From the NCBI GenBank assembly GCA_021781185.1, contig JAJXXI010000326.1, forward strand, positions 1 to 10,058: a stretch of DNA of 10,058 nt. Direction: 5' to 3'. Of the stretch, positions 1 to 7,020 are shown piece after piece. The number at the start of each line of letters is the position of its first letter. Within the stretch, counting starts at the first letter, position 1. Origin of the DNA: a bacterium. Its GTDB lineage: Bacteria > Verrucomicrobiota > Verrucomicrobiia > Limisphaerales > UBA11358. The position numbers were made by a program, and so were the translations under genes. The notes under the pieces were generated by a model. The model saw nothing but the letters and a program-made list of their open reading frames with translations. It did not search any database and was not told where the DNA came from.

Positions 1-873
1 AATTTCGCCGTGCGGATTCGGCACCTGCAATTCCACCAGCAAGGTGCGCGAGCCGGGGTCCACCGCGCCCGCCGTGCGCATGACGGTGGCCTTGAAAATT
101 TTGCCCGGCAGCTCCTGAAAGGTCAGTTCCGCCATTTGTTGTGGCGCGATGGCGTGGATGTATTGCTGCGGCACCCGGACATAAATGCGCAGCGGATCGG
201 TCTGCGCGAGATCAAACAGCTCCGGCCCGCTGTCGGCGGCGATGAGCTGGCCGATGTCCGTGTTGCGTGCCGTGATGATGCCGGCAAACGGCGCTGTGAC
301 GCGGCCAAAATTTTCCAGGTCGGTGAGCCGCCGGACATTGGCCTGCGCGGCCTCGACATTCGCCTTTTGCAACGCCAGGTCGGCGACTTTCTCAGCCGTT
401 TCCTGTTCGCTCACGCTGGCGGTCTTGAGCAGTTCCGTCCAGCGAGCGGCCGTGGTTTTGGCGAGGGCGAGGGAAGCTTTCGCCTGATCCAATTGCGCCC
501 GGGCCTGCGCGAGCTGCTGGTTGATTTCCGGAGTGTCAATCACTGCAAGCAACTGGCCGTTGGTAACGCTGGTGCCGATGTCCACCAGCCAGCTTTTCAA
601 ATAGCCGCTAGCCCGCGCGTGAATGGCCGCCTGCATGAACGGCTGCACATCCGCCGGCAGCGGCGTGCCCAAATCCGGCTCCGTTGGCACGGGCAATGCC
701 ACATCCACGGTCGGAACCGAGTCGGCACGCGTCTCCGTGACGAGCTTGTGACGGGCCATCCAGCGCGGAGCCAGGCCGGCGACCAGACCGATGACGACGA
801 GCACGACGACAACGAAGCCGAGACGGCTCAAACGAACCGGCGACGGTTCCGGGACAGAGGGGTGTGAGTTCAT
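1..873 (-). CDS. RND efflux periplasmic adaptor (HlyD/AcrA family), 3' end cut by window edge
   Basis: This is the membrane-fusion subunit that links an inner-membrane RND pump to an outer-membrane channel. The reverse strand reads 291 codons without a stop from ATG at 873 to the window edge, so the C-terminus is missing. Seen in order: a short proline-rich N-terminus, one membrane anchor (about residues 18-35, valine-rich, after SRLGF), the first half of a lipoyl/barrel-sandwich domain (about 78-113, with ARASGYLKSWLVDIGTSVTNG), an alanine- and glutamine-rich coiled-coil hairpin (about 115-187), the returning lipoyl half (APFAGIITARNTDIGQLI, about 194-211), then the start of the beta-barrel domain. 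Its ATG overlaps the pump stop in ATGA (873-870), so translation is probably coupled. I see no Shine-Dalgarno site of its own. The N-terminal anchor lacks a lipobox cysteine, so it is probably membrane-anchored rather than a lipoprotein. Substrate is unknown. Confidence 0.93.
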   Translation of the reverse strand, partial: MNSHPSVPEPSPVRLSRLGFVVVVLVVIGLVAGLAPRWMARHKLVTETRADSVPTVDVALPVPTEPDLGTPLPADVQPFMQAAIHARASGYLKSWLVDIGTSVTNGQLLAVIDTPEINQQLAQARAQLDQAKASLALAKTTAARWTELLKTASVSEQETAEKVADLALQKANVEAAQANVRRLTDLENFGRVTAPFAGIITARNTDIGQLIAADSGPELFDLAQTDPLRIYVRVPQQYIHAIAPQQMAELTFQELPGKIFKATVMRTAGAVDPGSRTLLVELQVPNPHGEI

Positions 874-3800
874 GGCGTTGCAATAGGTTCAGCGTGCCGG
901 TTTTTCCGATGCATGAAACTAAAAACGACCGGCACAAAAAAGAGCGTCGCAATGGTGGCAAACACCAGTCCACCGATGACCGCGCGGCCCAGCGGCGCGT
1001 TCTGCTCGCCGCCTTCACCGATGCCGAGGCTCATGGGCAACATGCCGATGATCATCGCGAACGCCGTCATGAGCACGGGGCGAATGCGGCCGACGCCGGC
1101 TTCCAGCGCGGCGGAAACCGGGTCCAGTCCGCGGTTCAAATTCTCCCGCGCGAACGTCACGACGAGAACTGAATTTGCCGTGGCGACCCCCAAACTCATG
1201 ATCGCCCCCATCAAGGCGGGCACGCTCAACGTCGTTTGCGACAGGAACAATCCCCAAACCACGCCGGCGAGCGCGCCGGGCAGCGCAGTGATGATGATGA
1301 ACGGATTCAGCCAGTTCTGGAAGTTGACCACCAGCAGAAAATAAATGAGCACAATCGCCCCGACCAAACCGAGGCCGAGGTTGATATAACTGGACCGCAT
1401 GGTTTCCGCCTGGCCGCGCACGACAATGCTGGTTCCGCGCGGAAGTTTGGCCCGGGCCTGGTCAACCAGCGGTTGAATCCCGTCCAGCACGCCGCCCAGA
1501 TCGCGTCCGTCCACATTGCCATAGATGTCCGTCACCGGCATGACGTTGTAATGCGAAATCACCGGCGGCACCTCCACACGGGAAATCGTGGCGAGATTCG
1601 CTAGAATCTGCGCGTCATTGGCGCCGGGCAGACTGGCGCTGACCGGCAGGGCGTTAAGCTGTTGCAGCGAATCCATCACATATTCGGGGGCGCGAACATT
1701 GATGAGATATTGAATGCCGACCTTGGGATCGAGCCAGTAAGCCGGCTGCACCTGACTGCTGCCGCTCAAGCCAAGCAGGACGGAATTGGCCACGTCCTTC
1801 ACCGTCAGCCCCATTTCGGCGGCCTTGCTGCGGTTGACGGAAATTTTGAACTGGGGCCAGTTGTCCGGCTGCTGCACATGCACGTCCACCGCGCCAGGAA
1901 TTTTTTGGATCGCCTCGGCCAGTTGCACGGCGACGGCGTGGTTGGTGGCCTGATTGCGACCGACCACCTGCACGTCGAATGGCGCGGGCAGGCCGAAGTT
2001 CAACGTCTGGCTCACGATGTCCGCCGGCAGGAAATAGAACATCGTGCCGGGAAATTCCCGGTTCAATTGTTCGCGCAGGCGGCGGACGTATTGCTCCGTC
2101 GGCGCGTGCCCGGGTTTCAGCGAGACGAGAATGTCGGCGTCGCCCGGCCCGATGACGCCGCTCGTGTTGTAGCTCAAATTGATGTAGGAATTGGGAATGC
2201 CGATGTTATCAAGGATGCCGCCCAGTTCGTTCGCCGGAACGTCGCGGCGGATGACCTGGTTCACCTTGTCCGTGAGCCGTTCCGTCTCCTCGATGCGCGT
2301 GCCGGTGCGGGCGCGGAGATGCAGGAGAAATTGCCCGGCATCTACGGCCGGGAAAAAGTTTTTGCCCAAAGCCTCGGTCAGCAAAATGGTGGCGACACAA
2401 AACAGCAGGAAGAAAAACGCAAAGGGCCGGCGATGTTCAAAGCAACTGGCCAGCAACGCGCGATAGCCTGAACGAAACCGGTCGAAGCCGGCTTCAAAAG
2501 CCCGCTGAAAATTCACGAAGGGCCGCACCAGGACGGGCGCATTTGATTCATCAATGTGTTCACCATGCAGTTTCACATTGCGGTAAAACCACATCACCAA
2601 GGTGGGCACCAGTGTCCGTGACAAAACGTAACTGGCCAGCATGGCGAACACCACGGCCTCGGCCAGCGGCACGAACAGGTAACGCGCCACGCCGGTCAGG
2701 AAAAACATCGGCACGAAGACGATGCAAATGCAGAGCGTTGAAACAAAGGCGGGCAGTGCGATTTCCTGCGAGCCGATGAGAATGGCCTCCTCCAGCGGCT
2801 GTCCAAGCGCCATGTGCCGGTGGATGTTTTCAATGGCGACGGTCGCATCGTCCACCAGGATGCCCACTGCCAGCGCGAGTCCGCCGAGTGTCATCAAATT
2901 GATGGTTTCTCCCAGTGCGCTCAAGGCGGCGATGGAGCACAGCACGGACAACGGAATGGAGAGCGCGATGATGAACGTGCTGCGCCACGAACCCAGGAAA
3001 AGCAGGATCATCAAGGCCGTCAAGGCGGCGGCGACCAGCCCTTCCCGCAGGACGCCATTGATGGCGGCGCGCACGAAGAGCGACTGGTCGGCGAATTCCT
3101 TGACGTGCAGATCCGGCGACACCGTGGCCATCACGCCGGGCAGGGCGGCCTTGATGTTGCGAACCACATCGAGCGTCGAGGCGCTGCCCGCCTTCATGAT
3201 GGTCAGCAACGCGCCGCGCACGCCGTCCTGGCGCACGGCGTTTTGCTGCGGCGTGTAACCGTCATGGACCTGCGCCACGTCGCCCACATAAATCGTCGCG
3301 CCGTTGACGACCTTGACGGGCAGATGATTCAGGTCGTCAATCAACCGGACATTGGAATCCACCGCCACATCATATTCGGTCGCCCCAATTTTCGTCGTGC
3401 CGCTCGGCAGCGCGAGATTTTGCGCATTGATGGCGTTGACCACGTCCTGCGCCAGCAGATTTTTCGCCTTGAGCGCGGGCAGGTTCAAATCCACCGAAAC
3501 GACGCGGGTCTTGCCGCCGTATGGCCAGGGAATCATCGCCCCGCGCACATTGGAGAGACCGATGCGGACCTGGTTGGCGGTGGTGTCGAACAACGCCTGC
3601 TCGGACATCTTCGGGCTGCTGAAACTGTATTGGAGAATCGGCACCGAGGAGGCGTTGTATTGAATGATCAGCGGCGGCTGCATGCCCGGCGGCATGAAGC
3701 GCAAGACCGTTTGCGCCGACGCCGTGATTTGCGCCACGGCGGCATCCACGGAGGCCCCGGGTTGCAGGAAGACTTTCACCACGCCGATGCCGTTATAGCT

Positions 3801-4052
3801 GTTGGATTCGATGTGCTGGATGTTGTTGACCGTGACGGTGAGAATGCGCTCCTGGGTGTAGGTGACGCGCTTCTCGAACTGGCTGGCATCCAGGCCGCTG
3901 TATTGCCAGATGATGCTGACGACCGGGATGTTGATGGCAGGGAAAATGTCCGTCGGCGTCTTCATCAGGATGAAGGGCGTCAACAGGACAAGCAGCAGGG
4001 CGGCCACCACGAACGTGTAGGGCCGGCGCAGAGCCAGACGGACAATCCACAT
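870..4052 (-). CDS. RND efflux pump permease (AcrB/HAE-like)
   Basis: This is the inner-membrane, proton-driven pump of a tripartite efflux system. Its 1060 residues match the usual RND length of about 1000-1060. The protein shows the duplicated RND plan: TM1 (about 13-31), a large periplasmic loop (about 33-335), TM2-6 (about 336-490), TM7 (about 543-562), a second periplasmic loop (about 565-885), and TM8-12 (about 890-1046). TM4 carries the paired aspartates of the proton relay (ILVDDATVAIENI, Asp401-Asp402). TM11 has the conserved RIRPVLMT (Arg991). In TM10 the motif reads GVATANSVLVV, so alanine 959 sits where AcrB has Lys940. The heavy-metal signature of CusA/CzcA is not evident, so a drug or small-molecule exporter is likelier. 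The ATG at 4052 gives the expected short cytoplasmic start MWIVRLALRRP and has no clear Shine-Dalgarno site. The adaptor gene follows with a 4-bp overlap, and a LysR gene diverges upstream. No outer-membrane channel gene is in view. Confidence 0.96.
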   Translation of the reverse strand: MWIVRLALRRPYTFVVAALLLVLLTPFILMKTPTDIFPAINIPVVSIIWQYSGLDASQFEKRVTYTQERILTVTVNNIQHIESNSYNGIGVVKVFLQPGASVDAAVAQITASAQTVLRFMPPGMQPPLIIQYNASSVPILQYSFSSPKMSEQALFDTTANQVRIGLSNVRGAMIPWPYGGKTRVVSVDLNLPALKAKNLLAQDVVNAINAQNLALPSGTTKIGATEYDVAVDSNVRLIDDLNHLPVKVVNGATIYVGDVAQVHDGYTPQQNAVRQDGVRGALLTIMKAGSASTLDVVRNIKAALPGVMATVSPDLHVKEFADQSLFVRAAINGVLREGLVAAALTALMILLFLGSWRSTFIIALSIPLSVLCSIAALSALGETINLMTLGGLALAVGILVDDATVAIENIHRHMALGQPLEEAILIGSQEIALPAFVSTLCICIVFVPMFFLTGVARYLFVPLAEAVVFAMLASYVLSRTLVPTLVMWFYRNVKLHGEHIDESNAPVLVRPFVNFQRAFEAGFDRFRSGYRALLASCFEHRRPFAFFFLLFCVATILLTEALGKNFFPAVDAGQFLLHLRARTGTRIEETERLTDKVNQVIRRDVPANELGGILDNIGIPNSYINLSYNTSGVIGPGDADILVSLKPGHAPTEQYVRRLREQLNREFPGTMFYFLPADIVSQTLNFGLPAPFDVQVVGRNQATNHAVAVQLAEAIQKIPGAVDVHVQQPDNWPQFKISVNRSKAAEMGLTVKDVANSVLLGLSGSSQVQPAYWLDPKVGIQYLINVRAPEYVMDSLQQLNALPVSASLPGANDAQILANLATISRVEVPPVISHYNVMPVTDIYGNVDGRDLGGVLDGIQPLVDQARAKLPRGTSIVVRGQAETMRSSYINLGLGLVGAIVLIYFLLVVNFQNWLNPFIIITALPGALAGVVWGLFLSQTTLSVPALMGAIMSLGVATANSVLVVTFARENLNRGLDPVSAALEAGVGRIRPVLMTAFAMIIGMLPMSLGIGEGGEQNAPLGRAVIGGLVFATIATLFFVPVVFSFMHRKNRHAEPIATP

Positions 4053-4152
4053 ACTTTATTGCGTTTAATTGATTGCCAGGCTCCCCTCCGGGACGGATGG
4101 CGCATAATAATTCGCATAACCCGGCCAAATCACCAATACCTGTTTTTTGCGG

Positions 4153-4175
4153 ATTGATACCTTTAAAGTGTCAAT
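4153..4175. promoter_or_regulatory. Candidate LysR-type operator between regulator and RND pump
   Basis: An inverted repeat ATTGATAC-N7-GTGTCAAT has 8-bp arms matching at 7 of 8 positions and a 7-bp A/T-rich centre. It resembles the classical LysR-family box ATAC-N7-GTAT, with one mismatch that falls on the A of T-N11-A. It ends 12 bp before the regulator's ATG and lies about 100 bp upstream of the pump ATG. Its left arm contains TTGATA (4154-4159), which with TAAACT (4176-4181) at 16-bp spacing could be the regulator's promoter. The opposite strand reads a perfect TTGACA (4174-4169), but without a good -10. This position fits autorepression plus control of the divergent pump, and that role is inference. 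Confidence 0.55.
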
Positions 4176-4187
4176 TAAACTGGCGAC

Positions 4188-5090
4188 ATGGAACTGCGTC
4201 ACCTCCGGTATTTCATCGCCGTGGCGGAAACCTTGAATTTCCGCCGGGCGGCCGAACGATTGCATTTGGCACAACCAGCCTTGAGCGCCCAGATCAAGTC
4301 ACTGGAGCAGCATCTGGGGGTGAAACTCTTGGAACGCACCACGCGGACCGTGAGACTGACGCAGGCCGGCGCGGTTTTCCTGGATGACACCAAGCGGATC
4401 ATGGCCGATGCCGCGCAGGCGGAGCAGCGCGCCAAACGGGCGGGGCAGGGCATCGTGGGCACCCTCCGCATCGGGTTTGTGTCGCCCACCGCCACAAGCT
4501 GGCTGGCCGACACGCTGCGCCGGTTTCACCAGAAATTTCCCGGGGTGCAGCTTTCGCTGTTTGACCTGACCAGCACCGAACAACTACATCAATTGCGCGG
4601 CGGAGAATTGGACGCGGGTTTTCTGCGTCCGCCCATCGAGTTTCCAGAACTCGCCCACAAGTTCATTGAAGAATCCAAACAGGTTCTGGCGCTGCCGGCC
4701 AATCACCGGCTGGCCCAAAAGCGGCGCATTGAATGGAAGGATTTTGATGGTGAAGGACTGGTCATGATGCACCCCAGCCGGCAGCATCGGTATTACGACA
4801 CGTTTCTTGACGCCTGCACCCGGGCCGGAGCCAAGCCGCATCCCGCGCAATACGCCCACGATATCCAGACCAAGCTTTGGCTTATATCGGCGGGGTTTGG
4901 TCTGGCTCCTACTTCGTCCACATTTATGGAAACCAAGCGACCCGGCCTGGAATTTCGCCCGCTGCCATCCGGCTTGCCGTTGGTTCAAACCGTGCTGGCC
5001 TGGCGCAAGGCGGATGATTCGCCGGTGCTGAACCAATTTCTGGCGGGCTTCAAAACGGTGGCGGTGGCCACGGCTGAAAACCCGGTATGA
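4188..5090 (+). CDS. LysR-family transcriptional regulator
   Basis: This is a cytoplasmic DNA-binding regulator of 300 residues, the normal length for the family. The N-terminus MELRHLRYFIAVAET leads into the winged helix-turn-helix (about residues 18-37, FRRAAERLHLAQPALSAQIK). The family-typical LEQHLGVKLLERTTRTVRLTQAG follows at 39-61, then a linker helix, then the two-lobed effector-binding domain from about residue 91 (GTLRIGFV). The start is fixed by this conserved N-terminus. No Shine-Dalgarno site is seen, and the possible -10 (4176-4181) lies only 6 bp upstream, so a leaderless transcript is possible. It is divergently transcribed from the RND pump across 135 bp, the usual arrangement of a LysR regulator with its target. 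The effector is probably a small molecule linked to the exported compound, but it cannot be named from sequence. Confidence 0.95.
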   Translation: MELRHLRYFIAVAETLNFRRAAERLHLAQPALSAQIKSLEQHLGVKLLERTTRTVRLTQAGAVFLDDTKRIMADAAQAEQRAKRAGQGIVGTLRIGFVSPTATSWLADTLRRFHQKFPGVQLSLFDLTSTEQLHQLRGGELDAGFLRPPIEFPELAHKFIEESKQVLALPANHRLAQKRRIEWKDFDGEGLVMMHPSRQHRYYDTFLDACTRAGAKPHPAQYAHDIQTKLWLISAGFGLAPTSSTFMETKRPGLEFRPLPSGLPLVQTVLAWRKADDSPVLNQFLAGFKTVAVATAENPV

Positions 5091-5099
5091 CTGGCCAGC

Positions 5100-5123
5100 C
5101 CGGATTTCAATTTCCAAATCCGG
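5100..5123. repeat. Perfect 8-bp inverted repeat between lysR and pabA
   Basis: CCGGATTT (5100-5107) and AAATCCGG (5116-5123) are perfect inverted copies around an 8-nt centre. The repeat begins 10 bp after the LysR stop codon. No T-run follows (the next bases are CGGTTTGAAC), so it is a poor intrinsic terminator. It also overlaps the -35 of the promoter proposed for the next gene, so it could be an operator or a weak 3'-end hairpin. Confidence 0.45.
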
Positions 5124-5139
5124 CGGTTTGAACTAGATT
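5111..5139 (+). promoter_or_regulatory. Candidate promoter for pabA
   Basis: TTTCCA (5111-5116, 4 of 6 to the -35 consensus) and TAGATT (5134-5139, 4 of 6 to the -10) are separated by 17 bp. Expected initiation near 5146 would fall almost on the ATG at 5148, giving a leaderless or nearly leaderless message. This agrees with the lack of any Shine-Dalgarno site there. The assignment is motif-based only. Confidence 0.35.
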
Positions 5140-5147
5140 GCGCGCGC

Positions 5148-5717
5148 ATGATTCTCGTTTTGGACAATTATGATTCGTTCACTTACAACCTCGTCCAGTA
5201 TCTGGGCGAACTGGGAGTGGAATTGGAAGTGCGGCGGAACGACGAGATTTCCATCGAACAAATCCGCGCGCTGAAGCCGGAGCGCATCCTGGTTTCGCCG
5301 GGGCCGTGTTCTCCGCGCGAAGCCGGATTGTCCAATGATGTCATCCGCACTTTTGCGAACGAAGGCATTCCGATTTTCGGAGTTTGCCTGGGCCATCAGT
5401 GCATCGGCCACACGTTTGGAGCCGAGGTGGTGGTGAATTACCGCATGATGCACGGCAAAGTGTCCCCGATTAAGCACAACGGAAAAGATCTGTTTGCGGG
5501 CATGGCCAATCCGTTTTCAGCCACCCGGTATCATTCGCTGGTCATCAAGCGCGACACGTTGCCGGACTGCCTGGAAATCACCGCCGAAACGGAGGAAGGC
5601 GAGATCATGGGGGTGAGGCACAAGGCGTTGCCCATCTGGGGGGTGCAGTTCCATCCCGAAAGCATTCTCACGGAAAATGGCCGGCAAATCCTCAAGAATT
5701 TTCTCAAGCTAAAATGA
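5148..5717 (+). CDS. pabA: Aminodeoxychorismate/anthranilate synthase glutaminase subunit (PabA/TrpG)
   Basis: This cytoplasmic class I glutamine amidotransferase hydrolyses glutamine and passes ammonia to a chorismate-using partner (PabB for p-aminobenzoate and folate, or TrpE for anthranilate and tryptophan). It is full length at 189 residues. It opens with [18 protein letters not shown], has the oxyanion-loop region [11 protein letters not shown] (50-60), the nucleophile Cys80 in GVCLGHQ, and the remaining triad residues His169 and Glu171 in [21 protein letters not shown] and TRYHSLV resemble E. coli PabA more closely than a TrpG, but many bacteria use one amphibolic subunit for both pathways, so the symbol is provisional. 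Neither PabB nor TrpE is nearby. The gene follows lysR after 57 bp and precedes panD by 59 bp. No Shine-Dalgarno site precedes the ATG. Confidence 0.95.
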   Translation: MILVLDNYDSFTYNLVQYLGELGVELEVRRNDEISIEQIRALKPERILVSPGPCSPREAGLSNDVIRTFANEGIPIFGVCLGHQCIGHTFGAEVVVNYRMMHGKVSPIKHNGKDLFAGMANPFSATRYHSLVIKRDTLPDCLEITAETEEGEIMGVRHKALPIWGVQFHPESILTENGRQILKNFLKLK

Positions 5718-5735
5718 TCCCGGCAAAATGACCGG

Positions 5736-5763
5736 TTGAATCCATTCCGTTCCGTCTTATAAT
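5736..5763 (+). promoter_or_regulatory. Candidate sigma70-like promoter for panD
   Basis: TTGAAT (5736-5741) and a perfect TATAAT (5758-5763) are separated by 16 bp. Initiation about 7 bp downstream would be near 5770, leaving a leader of about 7 nt before the panD ATG at 5777, with no Shine-Dalgarno site. This is the best promoter match in the window. It implies panD can be expressed independently of pabA. Confidence 0.6.
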
Positions 5764-5776
5764 TACTTTCACCAAC

Positions 5777-6139
5777 ATGCAGATCCATTTGTTGAAATCA
5801 AAAATCCACCGGGCAACCGTCACCGGCGGCGACGTCCATTACGAAGGCAGCCTGACCATCTCGGCCGACCTGATGGAAAGGTGCGGCCTGCAGGAATACG
5901 AACGCATCCTTTGCGGCAACATGGCCAACGGCGAACGCTGGGAAACCTATGCCATCAAGGGCAAGCGCGGCTCCGGCGAAATCATCATGAACGGCGCGGT
6001 GGCGCACCTCGGCAAAAAGGGCGACGTATTGACGATTATGAACTTTGCGGCGGTGGGCGAAAAGAAGGCGAAAAAATGGAAGCCGCGTGTCATCGTGCTC
6101 GGCAAGGGGAACAAAATCATCAGCACCCGCGGCATTTGA
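5777..6139 (+). CDS. panD: Aspartate 1-decarboxylase proenzyme (PanD)
   Basis: PanD converts L-aspartate to beta-alanine for pantothenate and coenzyme A synthesis in the cytoplasm. It is a pyruvoyl enzyme made by self-cleavage of a proenzyme. The 120-residue product has the diagnostic HYEGS motif with cleavage expected between Gly24 and Ser25, so Ser25 becomes the pyruvoyl group. Lys9 in LLKSKIHR and Tyr58 in TYAI match the positions of the known substrate-binding and proton-donor residues. NGAVAHLGKKGD (about 72-83) and the KWKPRVI region complete the family pattern. Length is slightly below E. coli PanD (126). The gene lies 59 bp after pabA with its own strong promoter candidate, and transcription should stop at the hairpin at 6201-6230. 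No other pantothenate gene is in view. Confidence 0.96.
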   Translation: MQIHLLKSKIHRATVTGGDVHYEGSLTISADLMERCGLQEYERILCGNMANGERWETYAIKGKRGSGEIIMNGAVAHLGKKGDVLTIMNFAAVGEKKAKKWKPRVIVLGKGNKIISTRGI

Positions 6140-6200
6140 CCCGCATTGAACTCCACGCTTCGGCGTCGCCCCGAACAGCCGAACAGGCAAGCTCCAACAA

Positions 6201-6230
6201 AAAACGCGCCGACTTTCATCGGCGCGTTTT
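6201..6230. terminator. Bidirectional intrinsic terminator between panD and sodA
   Basis: AAAACGCGCCGA (6201-6212) and TCGGCGCGTTTT (6219-6230) form a perfect 12-bp stem around the 6-nt loop CTTTCA. The plus strand ends in TTTTGCTTTT. The minus strand ends in six Ts (6204-6199). It lies 61 bp past the panD stop and 15 bp past the end of the sod gene, so it can end both converging transcripts. Confidence 0.9.
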
Positions 6231-6245
6231 GCTTTTCAAGCAGGA

Positions 6246-6854
6246 TCAGCAGGTGACGGCATTCCAGTTCACCACATTCCAGAAGGCCTTGAGGAAATCG
6301 GCGCGCTTGTTCTGGTATTTGAGATAGTAGGCATGTTCCCAGACATCGCAGCCGATGATCGGCTTGCCTTCGCAGCCGGCAACCGCCTTGCCCATGAGCG
6401 GGTTGTCCTGATTCGGCGTCGAGACGATTTCCAATTTGCCAGCGTTGGAGACCAGCCAGACCCAGCCGCTGCCGAAACGGCCGAGACCAGCCGCTTCAAA
6501 TTTCGCCTTGAAATCATCGAAGCTGCCGAACGTAGCCTTGATGTCGTCGGCGAGTTTGCCGGTCGGCGCGCCGCCGGCGTTCGGACCGAGAATTTTCCAG
6601 AAGAAAGAATGATTCCAATGCCCGCCACCGTTGTTGCGGATGGGACCGCGCACGGCGTCGGGCACCATGCTCAAATCCTTGATCAACTGTTCCAAAGATT
6701 TGGCTTCGAGTGCGGCATTGCCGGCGATTGCCTTGTTGAGATTATCCACATACGCCTTGTGATGGCGGTCGTGATGGATTTCCATCGTCAACGCGTCAAA
6801 ATGGGGTTCGAGTGCGGCCTTGTCGTAGGGCAGGGGAGGTAGTTCGTGTGCCAT
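6246..6854 (-). CDS. sodA: Superoxide dismutase, Mn-type (Fe/Mn family)
   Basis: The enzyme converts superoxide to oxygen and hydrogen peroxide. It is probably cytoplasmic, since [15 protein letters not shown] starts directly at the mature fold with no signal peptide. The 202 residues are the normal length. The four metal ligands are visible: His27 (MEIHHDRHH), His82 (HWNHSFFW), Asp170 and His174 (DVWEHAYY). Metal preference can be guessed: GGGHW around residue 79 together with Gln149 in NQDNPLMG is the Mn-SOD pattern, whereas Fe enzymes usually carry the active-site glutamine on the other helix. Cambialistic use cannot be excluded. The ATG at 6854 has a plausible ribosome site, AAGGA, about 6 nt upstream. 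The gene converges on panD and diverges from the 81-residue protein gene. The C-terminus ([10 protein letters not shown]) is a little shorter than that of E. coli SodA and ends in cysteine. Confidence 0.96.
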   Translation of the reverse strand: MAHELPPLPYDKAALEPHFDALTMEIHHDRHHKAYVDNLNKAIAGNAALEAKSLEQLIKDLSMVPDAVRGPIRNNGGGHWNHSFFWKILGPNAGGAPTGKLADDIKATFGSFDDFKAKFEAAGLGRFGSGWVWLVSNAGKLEIVSTPNQDNPLMGKAVAGCEGKPIIGCDVWEHAYYLKYQNKRADFLKAFWNVVNWNAVTC

Positions 6855-6952
6855 AATTTTCCTTTTATTGTTAATTGTTCACCTTAGCGGTTCGGCAAAT
6901 TGCTTCACTTGCGCCCGAAAATCAAGTGCGGATGAAAGCTTAATCCGGCGCG

Positions 6953-6974
6953 GCTCAAGCTTTGAGCGTATGAT
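6953..6974 (+). promoter_or_regulatory. Inverted repeat and candidate -10 in the sodA/small-protein divergent spacer
   Basis: The 166-bp spacer 6855-7020 holds GCTCAA-GCT-TTGAGC (6953-6967), a perfect 6-bp inverted repeat directly followed by TATGAT (6969-6974), 5 of 6 to the -10 consensus. No good -35 lies upstream, which is compatible with an activator- or repressor-controlled promoter reading right. Two AAGCTT hexamers (6936-6941 and 6957-6962) lie exactly 21 bp apart, and a second small repeat TTAAC-TG-GTTAA is at 6982-6993. No convincing promoter was found for sodA on the minus strand. Regulation is inference. Confidence 0.3.
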
Positions 6975-7020
6975 TCCCGATTTAACTGGTTAATTTGCGG
7001 ATAACCCGCCAACATTAGGC

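Noticed and set aside
10..867. Plus-strand open frame (285 codons) and another at 1662-2471
   Set aside because: Both lie fully antisense to the adaptor and pump genes and have arginine/histidine-rich compositions typical of GC-rich shadows.
2814..4157. Long plus-strand open frame (447 codons) opposite the pump gene
   Set aside because: It is the antisense shadow of the RND gene: low-complexity H/R/D/G/Q-rich translation, no recognisable domain, while the minus frame carries complete RND motifs.
5148..5717. GMP synthetase or carbamoyl-phosphate synthase glutaminase instead of PabA/TrpG
   Set aside because: The stand-alone length of 189 residues, [11 protein letters not shown] and TRYHSLV fit PabA/TrpG, and no synthetase domain follows.
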